Source: Nibribacter ruber (GTDB lineage Bacteria; Bacteroidota; Bacteroidia; Cytophagales; Hymenobacteraceae). Taken from it: a stretch of 64,000 nt of DNA. Position 1 is the stretch's first letter; every line of letters begins with the position of its first letter. This document shows, one piece after another, positions 25,780 to 33,642 of this stretch. Under the pieces are notes generated by a model. It saw only the letters and a program-made list of their open reading frames with translations, made no database searches and was not told the origin of the DNA. Position numbers and translations under genes: made by a program. The stretch covers positions 4,091,001 through 4,155,000 of the forward strand of contig NZ_CP047897.1 in the NCBI RefSeq assembly GCF_009913235.1, written 5' to 3'.

Positions 25780-26290
25780 TGCTGGCCTCGTTTTTGGGCT
25801 GTTTTCTGGAAAACAGCCCAAAAACGAGGCTGCTACAGCTAAGAATTCACTAGGGGAACTTAAGTACGCTGAGAATTCTTACCTTGTAAAGCTTTTTAAC
25901 CTACTCAACGTGATTCACCCCAAAACGGAAGTAACTACTATCAGCAGCCATGATTTTGAACAGGCCAGAATAAAGCACGTGCTGTTCAAGTCTAAGCTAC
26001 GGGCCTTGTTGTTTGGTGCGTCCATAGACCCAGAACCCGTTTTGTCAAACAACGCTTGTTCTCTGGGTCAATGGATTAAGCAAGTGGCTTTCCCACAGCT
26101 AGGAGACAGCCCAGACATGCACCGGCTAGACCAGTTGCATGACCAACTGCATGACACGGCCCGCCATTTGTACCAGCTGTACCAAAATGGCAAGCAGGAG
26201 CAGGCCCAGGAAGGCCTAGCCCAGGTAGACGCGCTGGCAGATGCCTTCCTACACCTCTTAACGGACATAGAAAAAAAGGCCTTGCTGTAG
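25769..26290 (+). CDS. Stand-alone CZB (zinc-binding) domain protein
   Basis: The C-terminal 120 residues match the chemoreceptor zinc-binding domain: HDFEQARIKHVLFKSKLRAL, CSLGQWI and LDQLHDQLHDTARHLYQLY supply the His and Cys ligands typical of the fold. CZB domains sense zinc or hypochlorite, usually fused to chemoreceptors or diguanylate cyclases; here it is alone. The start is unsure. The ATG at 25769 overlaps the SDR end by 11 bp, but the first 21 codons then run through palindromic repeat copy 6. A GTG at 25910 would exclude the repeat and leave 127 residues. An intrinsic terminator follows 26 bp after the stop. Confidence 0.72.
   Translation: MSIDAGLVFGLFSGKQPKNEAATAKNSLGELKYAENSYLVKLFNLLNVIHPKTEVTTISSHDFEQARIKHVLFKSKLRALLFGASIDPEPVLSNNACSLGQWIKQVAFPQLGDSPDMHRLDQLHDQLHDTARHLYQLYQNGKQEQAQEGLAQVDALADAFLHLLTDIEKKALL
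25785..25830. repeat. 38-bp palindromic repeat, copy 6, extended to 46 bp
   Basis: Core 25789-25826, perfect palindrome with arms GGGCTG / CAGCCC and matched flanks GCCT / AGGC. It lies inside the first codons of the CZB frame if translation starts at 25769. Confidence 0.9.
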
Positions 26291-26315
26291 CTGTAACAAC
26301 TACCAACTCTTAAGG

Positions 26316-26342
26316 AAGGCGCCTGCACGGGCGCCTTTTTTT
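26316..26342 (+). terminator. Intrinsic terminator after CZB gene
   Basis: An 8-bp stem AAGGCGCC / GGCGCCTT with a 6-nt loop is followed by an uninterrupted T-tract. Confidence 0.9.
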
Positions 26343-26445
26343 GTGGTTGTCACCAGGGTTTGCACATAACCCTTTTCTCTTCAGGCAAGTAAAAAGAGCA
26401 TGGGCTTTACACAAAGCCTTTTTGTTCTACTTAAAGAAAAGCACC

Positions 26446-26697
26446 ATGCCAGATCAAAATAAACCAGTAAACGACAAGGACGGCAACAAGTCTGTGTTAA
26501 GAACAGACCAGGGCAAGCAAACCGAGCGAGACCGCGAAAGCCAGAGCGACAATGACACGTACAAGCGCTCCATGACCGGGTATGATTCTGCCAAACAGGA
26601 TGAAAATTTTGACAACACCTCCAGGTTTTCTTCTGAGAACTCACTAGATGAGCGTGACACCAATGACGGGGACGCCAACACAGAGAATAACTTTTAG
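26446..26697 (+). CDS. Small hydrophilic disordered protein
   Basis: An 83-residue product from the ATG at 26446, starting MPDQNKPVNDKDGNKS. It is rich in Asp, Asn, Glu, Ser, Thr and Arg with no hydrophobic core, no Cys and no signal peptide, so it is probably unstructured. I know no named family. It is preceded by a terminator at 26316 and followed 4 bp after its stop by another, so it is a single-gene unit of its own, which supports it as a real gene. Position near LigD, an SDR and a CZB protein suggests a stress-related role, which is only an inference. Confidence 0.7.
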   Translation: MPDQNKPVNDKDGNKSVLRTDQGKQTERDRESQSDNDTYKRSMTGYDSAKQDENFDNTSRFSSENSLDERDTNDGDANTENNF

Positions 26698-26701
26698 CAG
26701 G

Positions 26702-26731
26702 AAGCCCTTGGCCCAAGCCAGGGGCTTTTTT
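26702..26731 (+). terminator. Intrinsic terminator after small hydrophilic protein gene
   Basis: An 11-bp stem AAGCCCTTGGC / GCCAGGGGCTT with one G-T pair and a 4-nt loop, then a T-tract. Confidence 0.85.
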
Positions 26732-26905
26732 GTGCCTCGCCGCCATCCCAAAAAAAGTCTGAAGACAGCTTGGTCAACCTTGTTTTGTAGCTCTTACCTC
26801 AAAAACTGGCAGAGTACTTGCTATAAACAGAGAACAATAAGGGTAATAGCAAAGGCGTTGAATTTTCTACCCACGCCTTCTGTTTTAAAATAGATGGAAA
26901 CGCAT

Positions 26906-27826
26906 ATGAAAAAGGTTCTTTTAACAGTACTCACCAGCGTGTTGCTCACTGCTGGTGCCGCAGTGAGCAATCCGTCTGTGGCCGAGGCCAAGGAAGGATC
27001 TGCTGCCCAATACACCACCCAGGCAGGGGCCAGAGACATTATCACGGAGATTATTGACGCCATCGGCCTGAAGCCTCGGTTTGAGGTGCGCGCTGCAAAT
27101 GTGCCCAATGCCGCTGCCACCATTATCAATGGCAAGCGGTACATCCTGTACAATGAACAGTTCCTGAGTGCCGTGAACAACGCGGTACGTACAGACTGGG
27201 CCGGGGTGAGCATTCTGGCGCATGAGATTGGCCACCATTTGAATGGGCATACCTTGACCCAGGGCGGCAGCAACATCAATGATGAGCTGGAAGCCGATGA
27301 GTTCTCTGGTTTTGTGCTACGCAAGATGGGAGCCAGCTTAAGTGAGACCCAGGCAGCCATTAAAGTGCTGGCAGATGATGAAGACAACCGCACGCATCCA
27401 GGAAAGAGCTCACGTTTAGCCGCTATTAACAGAGGCTGGCGCAACGCTGAGAACCAGATCCTGGCCAGTGCCAAGGCGGGTACGCCTACCAGAACGGTGG
27501 CCGCTCCGGCGCGTTCTTCTGCCATGGCGTCTGCCGCCCCGGCCGCTACCGCCAGAAGGGCCTCTGCCTCCCGCATGAACAGCCAGTATATTCTGCGCCA
27601 GGTAAAACTACAGGGAGCCCCCCAGGAGCGTATTTATGTAACCACGGCCTACAACGTAGTGCGGGAAACCGAAGACGGCCTGCAAGTGATTGGCAAGATG
27701 CAGAAGACCAACAGCCGCAACTTCCCCTACGTGCTGGAAAGCCAGTATCTGCCTAACATTTTTGTCACCACAGATGGCCTTTTGCTGAATGAAGACGGCC
27801 AACGGGTGGGGGTCTTGACTACCTAA
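26906..27826 (+). CDS. Exported HExxH metalloprotease (M48-like) with extra C-terminal domain
   Basis: A 306-residue exported protein. The ATG at 26906 starts a typical signal peptide (KKVLLTVLTSVLLTAGAAVS); an ATG at 26894 would only add four residues. The zinc motif HEIGHHLNGH and, about 25 residues on, ELEADEFSGFVL with the third zinc ligand define a gluzincin of the M48 type. YILYNEQFL before the motif is also usual. After residue about 180 comes an Ala/Ser/Pro/Arg-rich linker and a 75-residue C-terminal domain of beta pattern that I do not recognise. Function is probably envelope protein quality control. A strong terminator follows. Confidence 0.85.
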   Translation: MKKVLLTVLTSVLLTAGAAVSNPSVAEAKEGSAAQYTTQAGARDIITEIIDAIGLKPRFEVRAANVPNAAATIINGKRYILYNEQFLSAVNNAVRTDWAGVSILAHEIGHHLNGHTLTQGGSNINDELEADEFSGFVLRKMGASLSETQAAIKVLADDEDNRTHPGKSSRLAAINRGWRNAENQILASAKAGTPTRTVAAPARSSAMASAAPAATARRASASRMNSQYILRQVKLQGAPQERIYVTTAYNVVRETEDGLQVIGKMQKTNSRNFPYVLESQYLPNIFVTTDGLLLNEDGQRVGVLTT

Positions 27827-27855
27827 AATATTCCAGAGCCTTGCTCTTTCTTTTT

Positions 27856-27889
27856 ATAGCGCACCCTGCCCAGGGTGCGCTATTTTTTT
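27856..27889 (+). terminator. Intrinsic terminator after M48-like gene
   Basis: A 13-bp perfect stem ATAGCGCACCCTG / CAGGGTGCGCTAT with a 2-nt apparent loop, then seven T. Confidence 0.92.
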
Positions 27890-27908
27890 GTCTGCCAAGA
27901 GCGATCTT

Positions 27909-27946
27909 CGTTTTTGGCCTGTTTTCTGAGAAATAGCCAAAAAACG
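27909..27946. repeat. 38-bp palindromic repeat, copy 7
   Basis: Left half CGTTTTTGGCCTGTTTTC, right half GAGAAATAGCCAAAAAACG, imperfect. It sits 20 bp after a strong terminator and 57 bp before the M28 gene. Confidence 0.82.
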
Positions 27947-28002
27947 CATCAGAAAGGGGGCAGCCAGTAGCCCGTATTGGTTTTTGCAGTATCTTCCAGA
28001 CC

Positions 28003-28959
28003 ATGAAAAAAATAGCTGTCTTCTCATTAGGCCCTTGGTGCGTAGGTATGTGCCTGTTTGCCCTCAGTTTTTCTTCCTGCACCTCGCCGGTTCCGCAGCC
28101 TTCCAAAGACCAGGGAACTGGGACCACCTCAACCTCCCAGGTCCTGCGCGACGTAGAAATCCTGGCCGCCGATTCCATGGGTGGTAGACTGCCCAACACG
28201 CCGGGCCACGCCAAAGCCCAGAAATATTTGGTGCAGCGGTTCAAAGAGGTGGGGATTCAGCCGTTTGGGCAGAGCTTTGAGCAATTGTTTCAGTTCACGT
28301 CCAGGGCCACCAAAGAGCAGGTGCAAGGCGTGAACCTCATAGGCAAGATTGCCGGCAAGTCTGACAAGGCCATCGTGATCACGGCGCATTATGACCACGT
28401 AGGCACCCGCAACGGTAAGATCTACAACGGCGCCGATGATGATGCTTCTGGCGTAGGCGCCCTGCTGGCCATTGCCACGTACTACAAAACCCACCAACCT
28501 CAGCACACCCTCATTTTTGCCGCCTTTGACGCCGAGGAGCAGGGACTGGCCGGTTCCAAGGCGTTTGTAGAGAAGCTGCCCGTTGCCAAGGAGAACGTCC
28601 TCCTGAACGTGAACATGGACATGCTCAGCATATCCAGCGCCAATGAACTGTACGCTTCGGGCGGGTTCCATTATCCATGGCTCAAGGAAATGCTGGACCA
28701 GGTACAAGTGCCCGCCGGCTTGACGCTGCTTCAGGGGCATGACCGACCAGAACAAGGCCCCAATGACTGGACCCTGCAGTCTGACCACGGCAGCTTTCAC
28801 AGACAGCAGATTCCGTTTGTGTATTTCGGGGTGGAAGATCATCCGCATTACCACCAGGAGACAGATGAGTTCAAGAACATCCACCAACCTTTTTACCTGA
28901 AAGCGGTAGAGACGGTGCTGCGGGCCGTACAGCTGTTTGATCAGAAATTGCCGCTATAA
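28003..28959 (+). CDS. M28 family zinc peptidase, lipoprotein
   Basis: A 318-residue aminopeptidase-like protein of family M28. The signal peptide ends in a lipobox-like FSSC (about 23-26). Metal-binding motifs are in order: ITAHYDHVG with H129, NGADDDASGVGA with the bridging Asp, and FAAFDAEEQGLAGS with the catalytic Glu pair. NMDMLS and SDHGSFHRQQIPF supply the other ligands. It should trim N-terminal residues from peptides at the outer membrane or periplasm. A second, longer M28 lipoprotein is at 37698. It is flanked by a palindromic repeat upstream and a terminator downstream, so it is monocistronic. Confidence 0.93.
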   Translation: MKKIAVFSLGPWCVGMCLFALSFSSCTSPVPQPSKDQGTGTTSTSQVLRDVEILAADSMGGRLPNTPGHAKAQKYLVQRFKEVGIQPFGQSFEQLFQFTSRATKEQVQGVNLIGKIAGKSDKAIVITAHYDHVGTRNGKIYNGADDDASGVGALLAIATYYKTHQPQHTLIFAAFDAEEQGLAGSKAFVEKLPVAKENVLLNVNMDMLSISSANELYASGGFHYPWLKEMLDQVQVPAGLTLLQGHDRPEQGPNDWTLQSDHGSFHRQQIPFVYFGVEDHPHYHQETDEFKNIHQPFYLKAVETVLRAVQLFDQKLPL

Positions 28960-28978
28960 CAGAAACAATATAAAATTT

Positions 28979-29023
28979 AAAAGTCCCGCCAAGGAAAATT
29001 TTCCTCCTTGGCGGGACTTTTTT
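28979..29023 (+). terminator. Intrinsic terminator after M28 gene
   Basis: A 14-bp stem AAGTCCCGCCAAGG / CCTTGGCGGGACTT with an AT-rich loop, then a T-tract. Confidence 0.92.
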
Positions 29024-29139
29024 GTTATACTCTATTTTATAGTGTATTATAGCTGGTTTTCTTAGTTAAATAACCAAAGGTTCTTAATATCGTTAAAGAG
29101 CAGAGAGTTTTAAATCTATGTTCCACCAATTAAGAAAGC

Positions 29140-29628
29140 ATGGTTAAGAACCACACGTATGGATTATTACTGCTCATTTTATTTCCGTTTCTAAAGGAGA
29201 TCACAGGATCTACCACTCCGGCCCCGGCCAAACCAGTTCCTGTAAAAGTGATCACCTTACCTGCACCGCCAACACCGGTAGCAGCTCCCGCCCCAGAAAT
29301 CATTGAAGTAGACGCCTCTATTTATTACCCAGAAGCAGCTCAGACAGATGATTCCCCATTTATCACGGCAGACGGTTCCCGCATAAACGCGCGCAACCCC
29401 AAGAAGCACCGGTGGCTGGCCTTGTCCCGCAACCTGCTCACCAGATGGGGCGGCGACATTGACTACGGCGACTCTGTGAAGGTAACCGGCATTTCAGAAG
29501 AACTAGATGGCATATATGTAGTACGAGATGCCATGCACCGCAGAATCAGAAACAGAGTAGACATTCTGGTTGGGCCCAAAGACAAGATCATGGGCTATTG
29601 GCAAGACATACAGCTTACTAAGCTATAA
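29140..29628 (+). CDS. 3D domain (double-psi beta-barrel) exported protein
   Basis: A 162-residue exported protein. After a signal-like N-terminus comes a Pro/Ala/Val-rich linker (about 25-55) and a C-terminal 3D domain: TADGSRINARNP, ALSRNLL, GGDIDYGDSVKV and the run of three aspartates in DGIYVVRDAMHRR and NRVDILVG. Such domains resemble the catalytic barrel of lytic transglycosylases (MltA) and RlpA, so peptidoglycan binding or cleavage is possible. The aspartates that name the domain are present. It is a single-gene unit with a terminator. Confidence 0.83.
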   Translation: MVKNHTYGLLLLILFPFLKEITGSTTPAPAKPVPVKVITLPAPPTPVAAPAPEIIEVDASIYYPEAAQTDDSPFITADGSRINARNPKKHRWLALSRNLLTRWGGDIDYGDSVKVTGISEELDGIYVVRDAMHRRIRNRVDILVGPKDKIMGYWQDIQLTKL

Positions 29629-29650
29629 GCGCAAGCTCTCCTCACCATAC

Positions 29651-29678
29651 ACCCAACCCTAGCCGGTTGGGTTTTTTT
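29651..29678 (+). terminator. Intrinsic terminator after 3D-domain gene
   Basis: An 8-bp stem ACCCAACC / GGTTGGGT with a 6-nt loop and a following T-tract. Confidence 0.88.
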
Positions 29679-29830
29679 GTGCCCTTGCCCTGCCCGCATT
29701 AGAGCGGAATACGGAGAAGTATGATGATGTGTTGACCTCCTGAAATATAGAATTTTCAAAATTGGCACGGATTTTTCATTTGAGCATGACAGGAACGCAG
29801 GTGTTCAAAAACAGGATAAATCTAAACCAG

Positions 29831-30508
29831 ATGAAAAAGATAATACTAGCAGCGTTGGCTTTGGTGGCCGGTGTCATGACCAATGGGTTTGCCCAGGACG
29901 GTGGCTTGAAAGTGGGCTTTAGAGGCGGCTACGGTGCTTCGGGCTGGCAGGGTGAAACCATGAAGAGCGTAGACAATCTGTTGGAGTTCACCAACGGCAA
30001 CGTGAAGACCAAAATGCGCCAGGGCTTTCATGGCGGCATGTACGTGAGCATACCTATGGGCGCAGGGTTTGAACTGGAGCCCGGCGTACAATATGCGCAA
30101 AAAGGAATGGTGCTGGAAGGAACCGTGCCCGGCAACGCCGGCGAATACCTGAACGCCAAAGCCACCATCACCCAGAAATCTGAATACCTGGAAGTGCCTT
30201 TGTTAGCCAGGTTGTACGTGGCCGGAGGCTTGAACCTCTTTGCCGGACCGCAGGTGTCGCTGCTCTTGAACAACAAGATAAACGTAAGCGCCGGAGCGCT
30301 GGGCATTAACGCCTACAACAATGACTTTGACTGGGATACCGGGCAGCGCCAGGTAGATTTAGGAATGGCCGCCGGTGTTGGATACCAGTTTGCCAATGGC
30401 TTGAACGTAAGCGGCAGCTATGATATGGGCTTTACCACCATAGACGCCGATGCCGATTATAAAACCTACAACCACGGCTTTAAAGGCTCAGTGGGCTTCA
30501 GGTTCTAA
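29831..30508 (+). CDS. Outer membrane beta-barrel protein (PorT-like)
   Basis: A 225-residue outer membrane protein from the ATG at 29831, where a signal peptide (KKIILAALALVAGVMTNGFA) begins; an upstream TTG at 29762 is rejected. The mature part alternates polar and hydrophobic residues in strands, with YLEVPLLARLY and LNLFAGPQVSLLL, the marks of the small Bacteroidota beta-barrel family (porT / OMP_b-brl_2), and ends in aromatic FRF, the usual signal for barrel insertion. Function is unknown. A hairpin terminator follows within 41 bp. Confidence 0.88.
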   Translation: MKKIILAALALVAGVMTNGFAQDGGLKVGFRGGYGASGWQGETMKSVDNLLEFTNGNVKTKMRQGFHGGMYVSIPMGAGFELEPGVQYAQKGMVLEGTVPGNAGEYLNAKATITQKSEYLEVPLLARLYVAGGLNLFAGPQVSLLLNNKINVSAGALGINAYNNDFDWDTGQRQVDLGMAAGVGYQFANGLNVSGSYDMGFTTIDADADYKTYNHGFKGSVGFRF

Positions 30509-30548
30509 GGCATTGAAAGAATAGTGAATGTGTTATAGGATTAGGTGA

Positions 30549-30579
30549 AAAGCGGCGGGCATTGCCCGCCGCTTTTTTT
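30549..30579 (+). terminator. Intrinsic terminator after beta-barrel gene
   Basis: A 12-bp stem AAAGCGGCGGGC / GCCCGCCGCTTT with a 3-nt loop, then T to 30579. It overlaps the first base or two of the convergent gene's stop codon. Confidence 0.9.
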
Positions 30580-31402
30580 ATGCCTTGGTTCCTTTTTTGG
30601 CAGAGGACCCAGAAGCTTTGGTAGAATTACCGGCGGATTTACCGGCAGCATCACTTGAGTTGGTAGAGGCCGAGGCAGTAGACCCGCTAGTCCCGTTGTT
30701 GCCTCCTTTTTTGGTAAGGCCAGACAAGTCCACGTTCTTGGTTAGGCTGGTGATGCCCGCCATGAGCTTGTCTGTAGGAATACGCTTGGTCAATAAACCA
30801 TACACCAGGGCTGCACCGGCCGCGGCACCCGCCGCATACAAGGCCGTTTTCAAAGGTGTTAGGCCATGGCTGCTGCCGTTAGAAGAGTGGCGCTCATATT
30901 GGTCATTGAGGTAAGAAGAATCAGCGGAGGCAGGGTTGCCGGAGCGCATCTGGTGCAGACGCTGCAATACCTCAGAAGAAGCTTCGCGCTGGCGAAGGAT
31001 GATGCCCCGCACGTCATACGGCAACTCATGGTCCAGAGCGTCACGGTAGGCTTTCTGGGCCCACTCTTCGCCATAAATGTTAGAACCCAGAATGGAGTCT
31101 TCGTCACGGCCGGTCAGGGCGGCTTTAAAGTCCATCCACTGGCGGTACAGTTTGCCTTTCATGGTGGTGTCACGCTCTGGGCTGCCGCCGTGGCGCTGAA
31201 TGATCATGTTCAACTCATTGGCGAACGCCAGGCGCTGCTGTGAGAACTTGCGGTAAATGTCTTTGCGCAGTTCATCTTTAGATTCCTGGGCGGCGCGCTC
31301 ATAGCCTTCCATCCCGTCATGGACAAACTCGTTGAGTTCTCTTAGAACCGCAACAATCTTTTGGTTTTCGCTTGATGGCATATTCTTGGAGTTAGTTTTC
31401 AA
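30578..31402 (-). CDS. DUF2383 (PA2169-type) four-helix-bundle protein
   Basis: A 274-residue protein. Residues about 10-150 form the ferritin-like DUF2383 bundle: LRELNEFVHDGMEGYERAAQ, QQRLAFANELNMII and a second pair of helices around DHELPYDVRGIILRQ. A hydrophobic helix follows (TALYAAGAAAGAALVYGLL, about 200-218), then a low-complexity Ser/Gly/Lys/Ala tail. The role of this family is unknown; it is often stress-linked. An in-frame ATG at 31381 is an alternative start. It converges with the beta-barrel gene and shares the terminator region. Confidence 0.87.
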   Translation of the reverse strand: MKTNSKNMPSSENQKIVAVLRELNEFVHDGMEGYERAAQESKDELRKDIYRKFSQQRLAFANELNMIIQRHGGSPERDTTMKGKLYRQWMDFKAALTGRDEDSILGSNIYGEEWAQKAYRDALDHELPYDVRGIILRQREASSEVLQRLHQMRSGNPASADSSYLNDQYERHSSNGSSHGLTPLKTALYAAGAAAGAALVYGLLTKRIPTDKLMAGITSLTKNVDLSGLTKKGGNNGTSGSTASASTNSSDAAGKSAGNSTKASGSSAKKGTKA

Positions 31403-31474
31403 CTCCTATCAACGTGAACCATCCTTGCAGGGTTAAGCAAAATAGAACTATAGAGGGTAGAGCAAGGAGAAAAG

Positions 31475-32578
31475 CTAGTCACAGGTGGCAAAGAACTGCA
31501 ACATGCCGGTGCGGCCGCTCTCCAGCAGGGTTTGCTTGTCTTTCTCAGACAAACGCTTGATTTTGGGCCCGTAACCAGCGGTACTCACAGAGACGGTACG
31601 GTCCCAGTCGGCGGGGGTGAGCTCATGGCGGTTGAGGTTTTCTGCCACAATGCGGTAGAAGGCATTTATGTAATCTGAAAAAGATTCAATGGAGTTGGGT
31701 GCCAGGCCTTTTCGCTCTCGGTCATAGGCAATCTGGGCTTCATGGTCCAGCCGTATGCCAATGGTTTCTGGGTTGATGAACCGGGTTTTGGGTATTTCGG
31801 CTGGGGCGGTTGCGGAAAAGTACTTAGGATGGTCAAACACCATCAGCGGGAAGTCCATGAGCACGCCGCCGTCTACCATCACGTCTGTGACCTGGTTGGG
31901 CTGCGGCGTAGGGTACACCCGGCCGGTGCTGTCCATGAAAACCGCCTGAAAAAACATGGGCACCGACATGGAAATCCTCACCGCATCTTTCACGCGCATG
32001 GTAGGATACGTCTCATGGCTGAAAACCTCGGTGCGCTGCCTGGATAAGTTGGTGCCCGTGATGTACAAATCCCTGCAGCCGTTTTTACCCGCCAGCGCAT
32101 GTAGTTCCTGAAAGGTCAAATCTGGGTTACCCGTGCGTTTTTCAATGAGGCTAGAAATCCATTGCGTGAATTTTTCGCCGCGGTACCAGCCGTAGCGGTT
32201 GGCCATGCGCGTAAAGCCGCCAATGAACAAAAAACGCCCGTCGGCAAACTTCTGGATGGGCGTCTCAAAGGTCACCTTGGTAATTTCCTCGGGCGTATAG
32301 CCCACGGCCAGCAAACAAGCCTGTATGGCCCCCGCCGAGGTGCCGGCAATCCGTTCAATGGGCTGCAACAACCCACGCTTGTCTAGCTCGGCCAACGCCC
32401 CTCCATACGCAATGCCCCTGATGCCGCCGCCTTCCAGGGCCAGGTTCTTGTAGACGTGGGTAGGAGAGGTAGACTGGGCTTGTAGTTGAAAAGATAGTGC
32501 AAAAGCAGTAAGTAGGAAACAGAAGGAAAGGCGTTTTTCGGCAATTTTCCGGAAAACAGGGCAAAAACGGAAGGGCAT
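31475..32578 (-). CDS. Patatin-like phospholipase, N-terminus built from a palindromic repeat
   Basis: A 367-residue patatin. The oxyanion loop GGGIRG is at 50-55, the nucleophile S81 lies in GTSAG, and the catalytic Asp is in MVDGGVLMDFP. It should cleave acyl chains from lipids. A hydrophobic signal-like stretch runs from about 17 to 34 (LSFCFLLTAFALSFQLQAQ). The only ATG that reaches it is at 32578; codons 4 to 16 are then copy 8 of the 38-bp palindrome (FCPVFRK...). No ATG, GTG or TTG occurs between the repeat and the signal segment, so the repeat probably became part of the coding region or translation begins at a non-standard codon. Confidence 0.88.
   Translation of the reverse strand: MPFRFCPVFRKIAEKRLSFCFLLTAFALSFQLQAQSTSPTHVYKNLALEGGGIRGIAYGGALAELDKRGLLQPIERIAGTSAGAIQACLLAVGYTPEEITKVTFETPIQKFADGRFLFIGGFTRMANRYGWYRGEKFTQWISSLIEKRTGNPDLTFQELHALAGKNGCRDLYITGTNLSRQRTEVFSHETYPTMRVKDAVRISMSVPMFFQAVFMDSTGRVYPTPQPNQVTDVMVDGGVLMDFPLMVFDHPKYFSATAPAEIPKTRFINPETIGIRLDHEAQIAYDRERKGLAPNSIESFSDYINAFYRIVAENLNRHELTPADWDRTVSVSTAGYGPKIKRLSEKDKQTLLESGRTGMLQFFATCD
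32532..32569. repeat. 38-bp palindromic repeat, copy 8, inside a reading frame
   Basis: Left half CGTTTTTCGGCAATTTTC, right half CGGAAAACAGGGCAAAAACG. It is more degenerate than other copies and lies within the first 16 codons of the patatin gene. Confidence 0.75.
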
Positions 32579-32688
32579 AGGTGCTGGATGAAAATTAGGA
32601 AGGAAAGATACTCAATCGGTTAAGCATTACAGGTATCTCTACCGGCCCAATATTTTAAATAGCGCCGAAGGCCAAAAAGCAGAGAGGC

Positions 32689-32726
32689 CGTTTTTAGCCT
32701 GTTTCTCAGAAAACAAGCCAAAAACG
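32689..32726. repeat. 38-bp palindromic repeat, copy 9
   Basis: Left half CGTTTTTAGCCTGTTTCT, right half ending GCCAAAAACG; GC/GC flanks extend it to 32687-32728. It lies downstream of the unknown gene at 32767. Confidence 0.85.
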
Positions 32727-32766
32727 GCATTTAAAATTCTAAGACCTAACGTCTAGCGTCTTACAA

Positions 32767-33318
32767 TCAATCCACCTCAAACTCCATGGGCAAATTGAAC
32801 GGCAGTTGGCGGCGTTTGCTGCGGCCGTTCAAGTCTGCTAGAAACGTGTTGAGCGTGTCTTGGTACTCCAGGTGATAGTCCTCGTGCAGGTGCTTTCTAA
32901 TGAGCATGATGGTGCGCAAGACTAAGCGGGCGGTGGCTACATAGAAGGTCTTGTAGATGCTCTCAAACTGCCCCGTAAAATTGTCAAAGATGAGTTGCAG
33001 CAGGTAAAGGTGCAGTTCTATTTCGCCTTTGCGGTCTTTGGTGATGCGCTGGTACCGGCTAATTTCCTGGTTGGCTTTTTTGAGACCTCGGCTGAGGGCC
33101 TTGCTCAGGCTTCTTCCCGAGACCGTGAACATGATCTCATGAATGGCCTCAGAACTGCGTTCAAAAATGGTCTCCAGGGTGATGTCGTCCAGCAGTTCAA
33201 AGGCCAGCGTGTCGTAGGCTTCGGCGTCTTTGCGCACCAACCGCAGAATCAGGGCCTCCTTTTCTTTCTCACTCAGCTTTTTCACGGCCTGCTTAAACGG
33301 GGCAGAAGGTACGGGCAT
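32767..33318 (-). CDS. Unknown helical protein
   Basis: I do not recognise this 183-residue product. It is predicted to be almost all helical, with no signal peptide, membrane segment or Cys. The N-terminal part has a KKLSEKEKEALILRLVRKD helix, followed by ELLDDITLETIFERS and a long charged region around SRYQRITKDRKGEIELHLY; the C-terminus is LPFNLPMEFEVD. The ATG at 33318 fits the codon pattern. A TAnnTTTG-like box lies 79 bp upstream and a palindromic repeat follows the stop, so it forms its own unit. It is likely a conserved cytoplasmic protein of Cytophagales. Confidence 0.75.
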   Translation of the reverse strand: MPVPSAPFKQAVKKLSEKEKEALILRLVRKDAEAYDTLAFELLDDITLETIFERSSEAIHEIMFTVSGRSLSKALSRGLKKANQEISRYQRITKDRKGEIELHLYLLQLIFDNFTGQFESIYKTFYVATARLVLRTIMLIRKHLHEDYHLEYQDTLNTFLADLNGRSKRRQLPFNLPMEFEVD

Positions 33319-33642
33319 GCTTGTTAATTAGAAATTAAGAATTAGAAATTAGAAATGAAGAATACTTGGGAAATCTGGCTTCGCTCAAATCTTTAGCAAA
33401 AGTACGGGTTTGTTAGCAATTGCGTTCATAGAAGCTTGGTTATGAGGCGAATTTCTTTCAACTAGAGGTTCTGGAGCTTCTTTCTAATGCAGTGTGGGTT
33501 GGTCTTAATTTGAGCGTTGGAAGAAGTCTTACGTTTTAAATCTTATGCCTTGTATCTACCAAAAAGAGAAGTCTTGTGCCTTGCATTTTGTGTCTTGCGT
33601 CTGATAACTCGTAATTTGAGGCCTTAACAGAGTAAACCTACC
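33319..33642. other. Divergent intergenic region with AT repeats
   Basis: No gene is supported. Near 33324-33358 the motif ATTAGAA recurs about four times in a simple AT-rich array. Near 33570-33602 a quasi-repeat of GTCTTGTG and TGTCTTGCGTCT occurs; TGTGTCTTGCGTCT recurs at 48029. The region holds the promoters of two divergent genes. Confidence 0.55.
33397..33404 (-). promoter_or_regulatory. TAnnTTTG-type -7 box upstream of unknown gene
   Basis: Reads TACTTTTG on the minus strand, 79 bp before the ATG at 33318. It fits the Bacteroidota -7 consensus; no good -33 TTTG is found at the expected distance. Confidence 0.3.
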
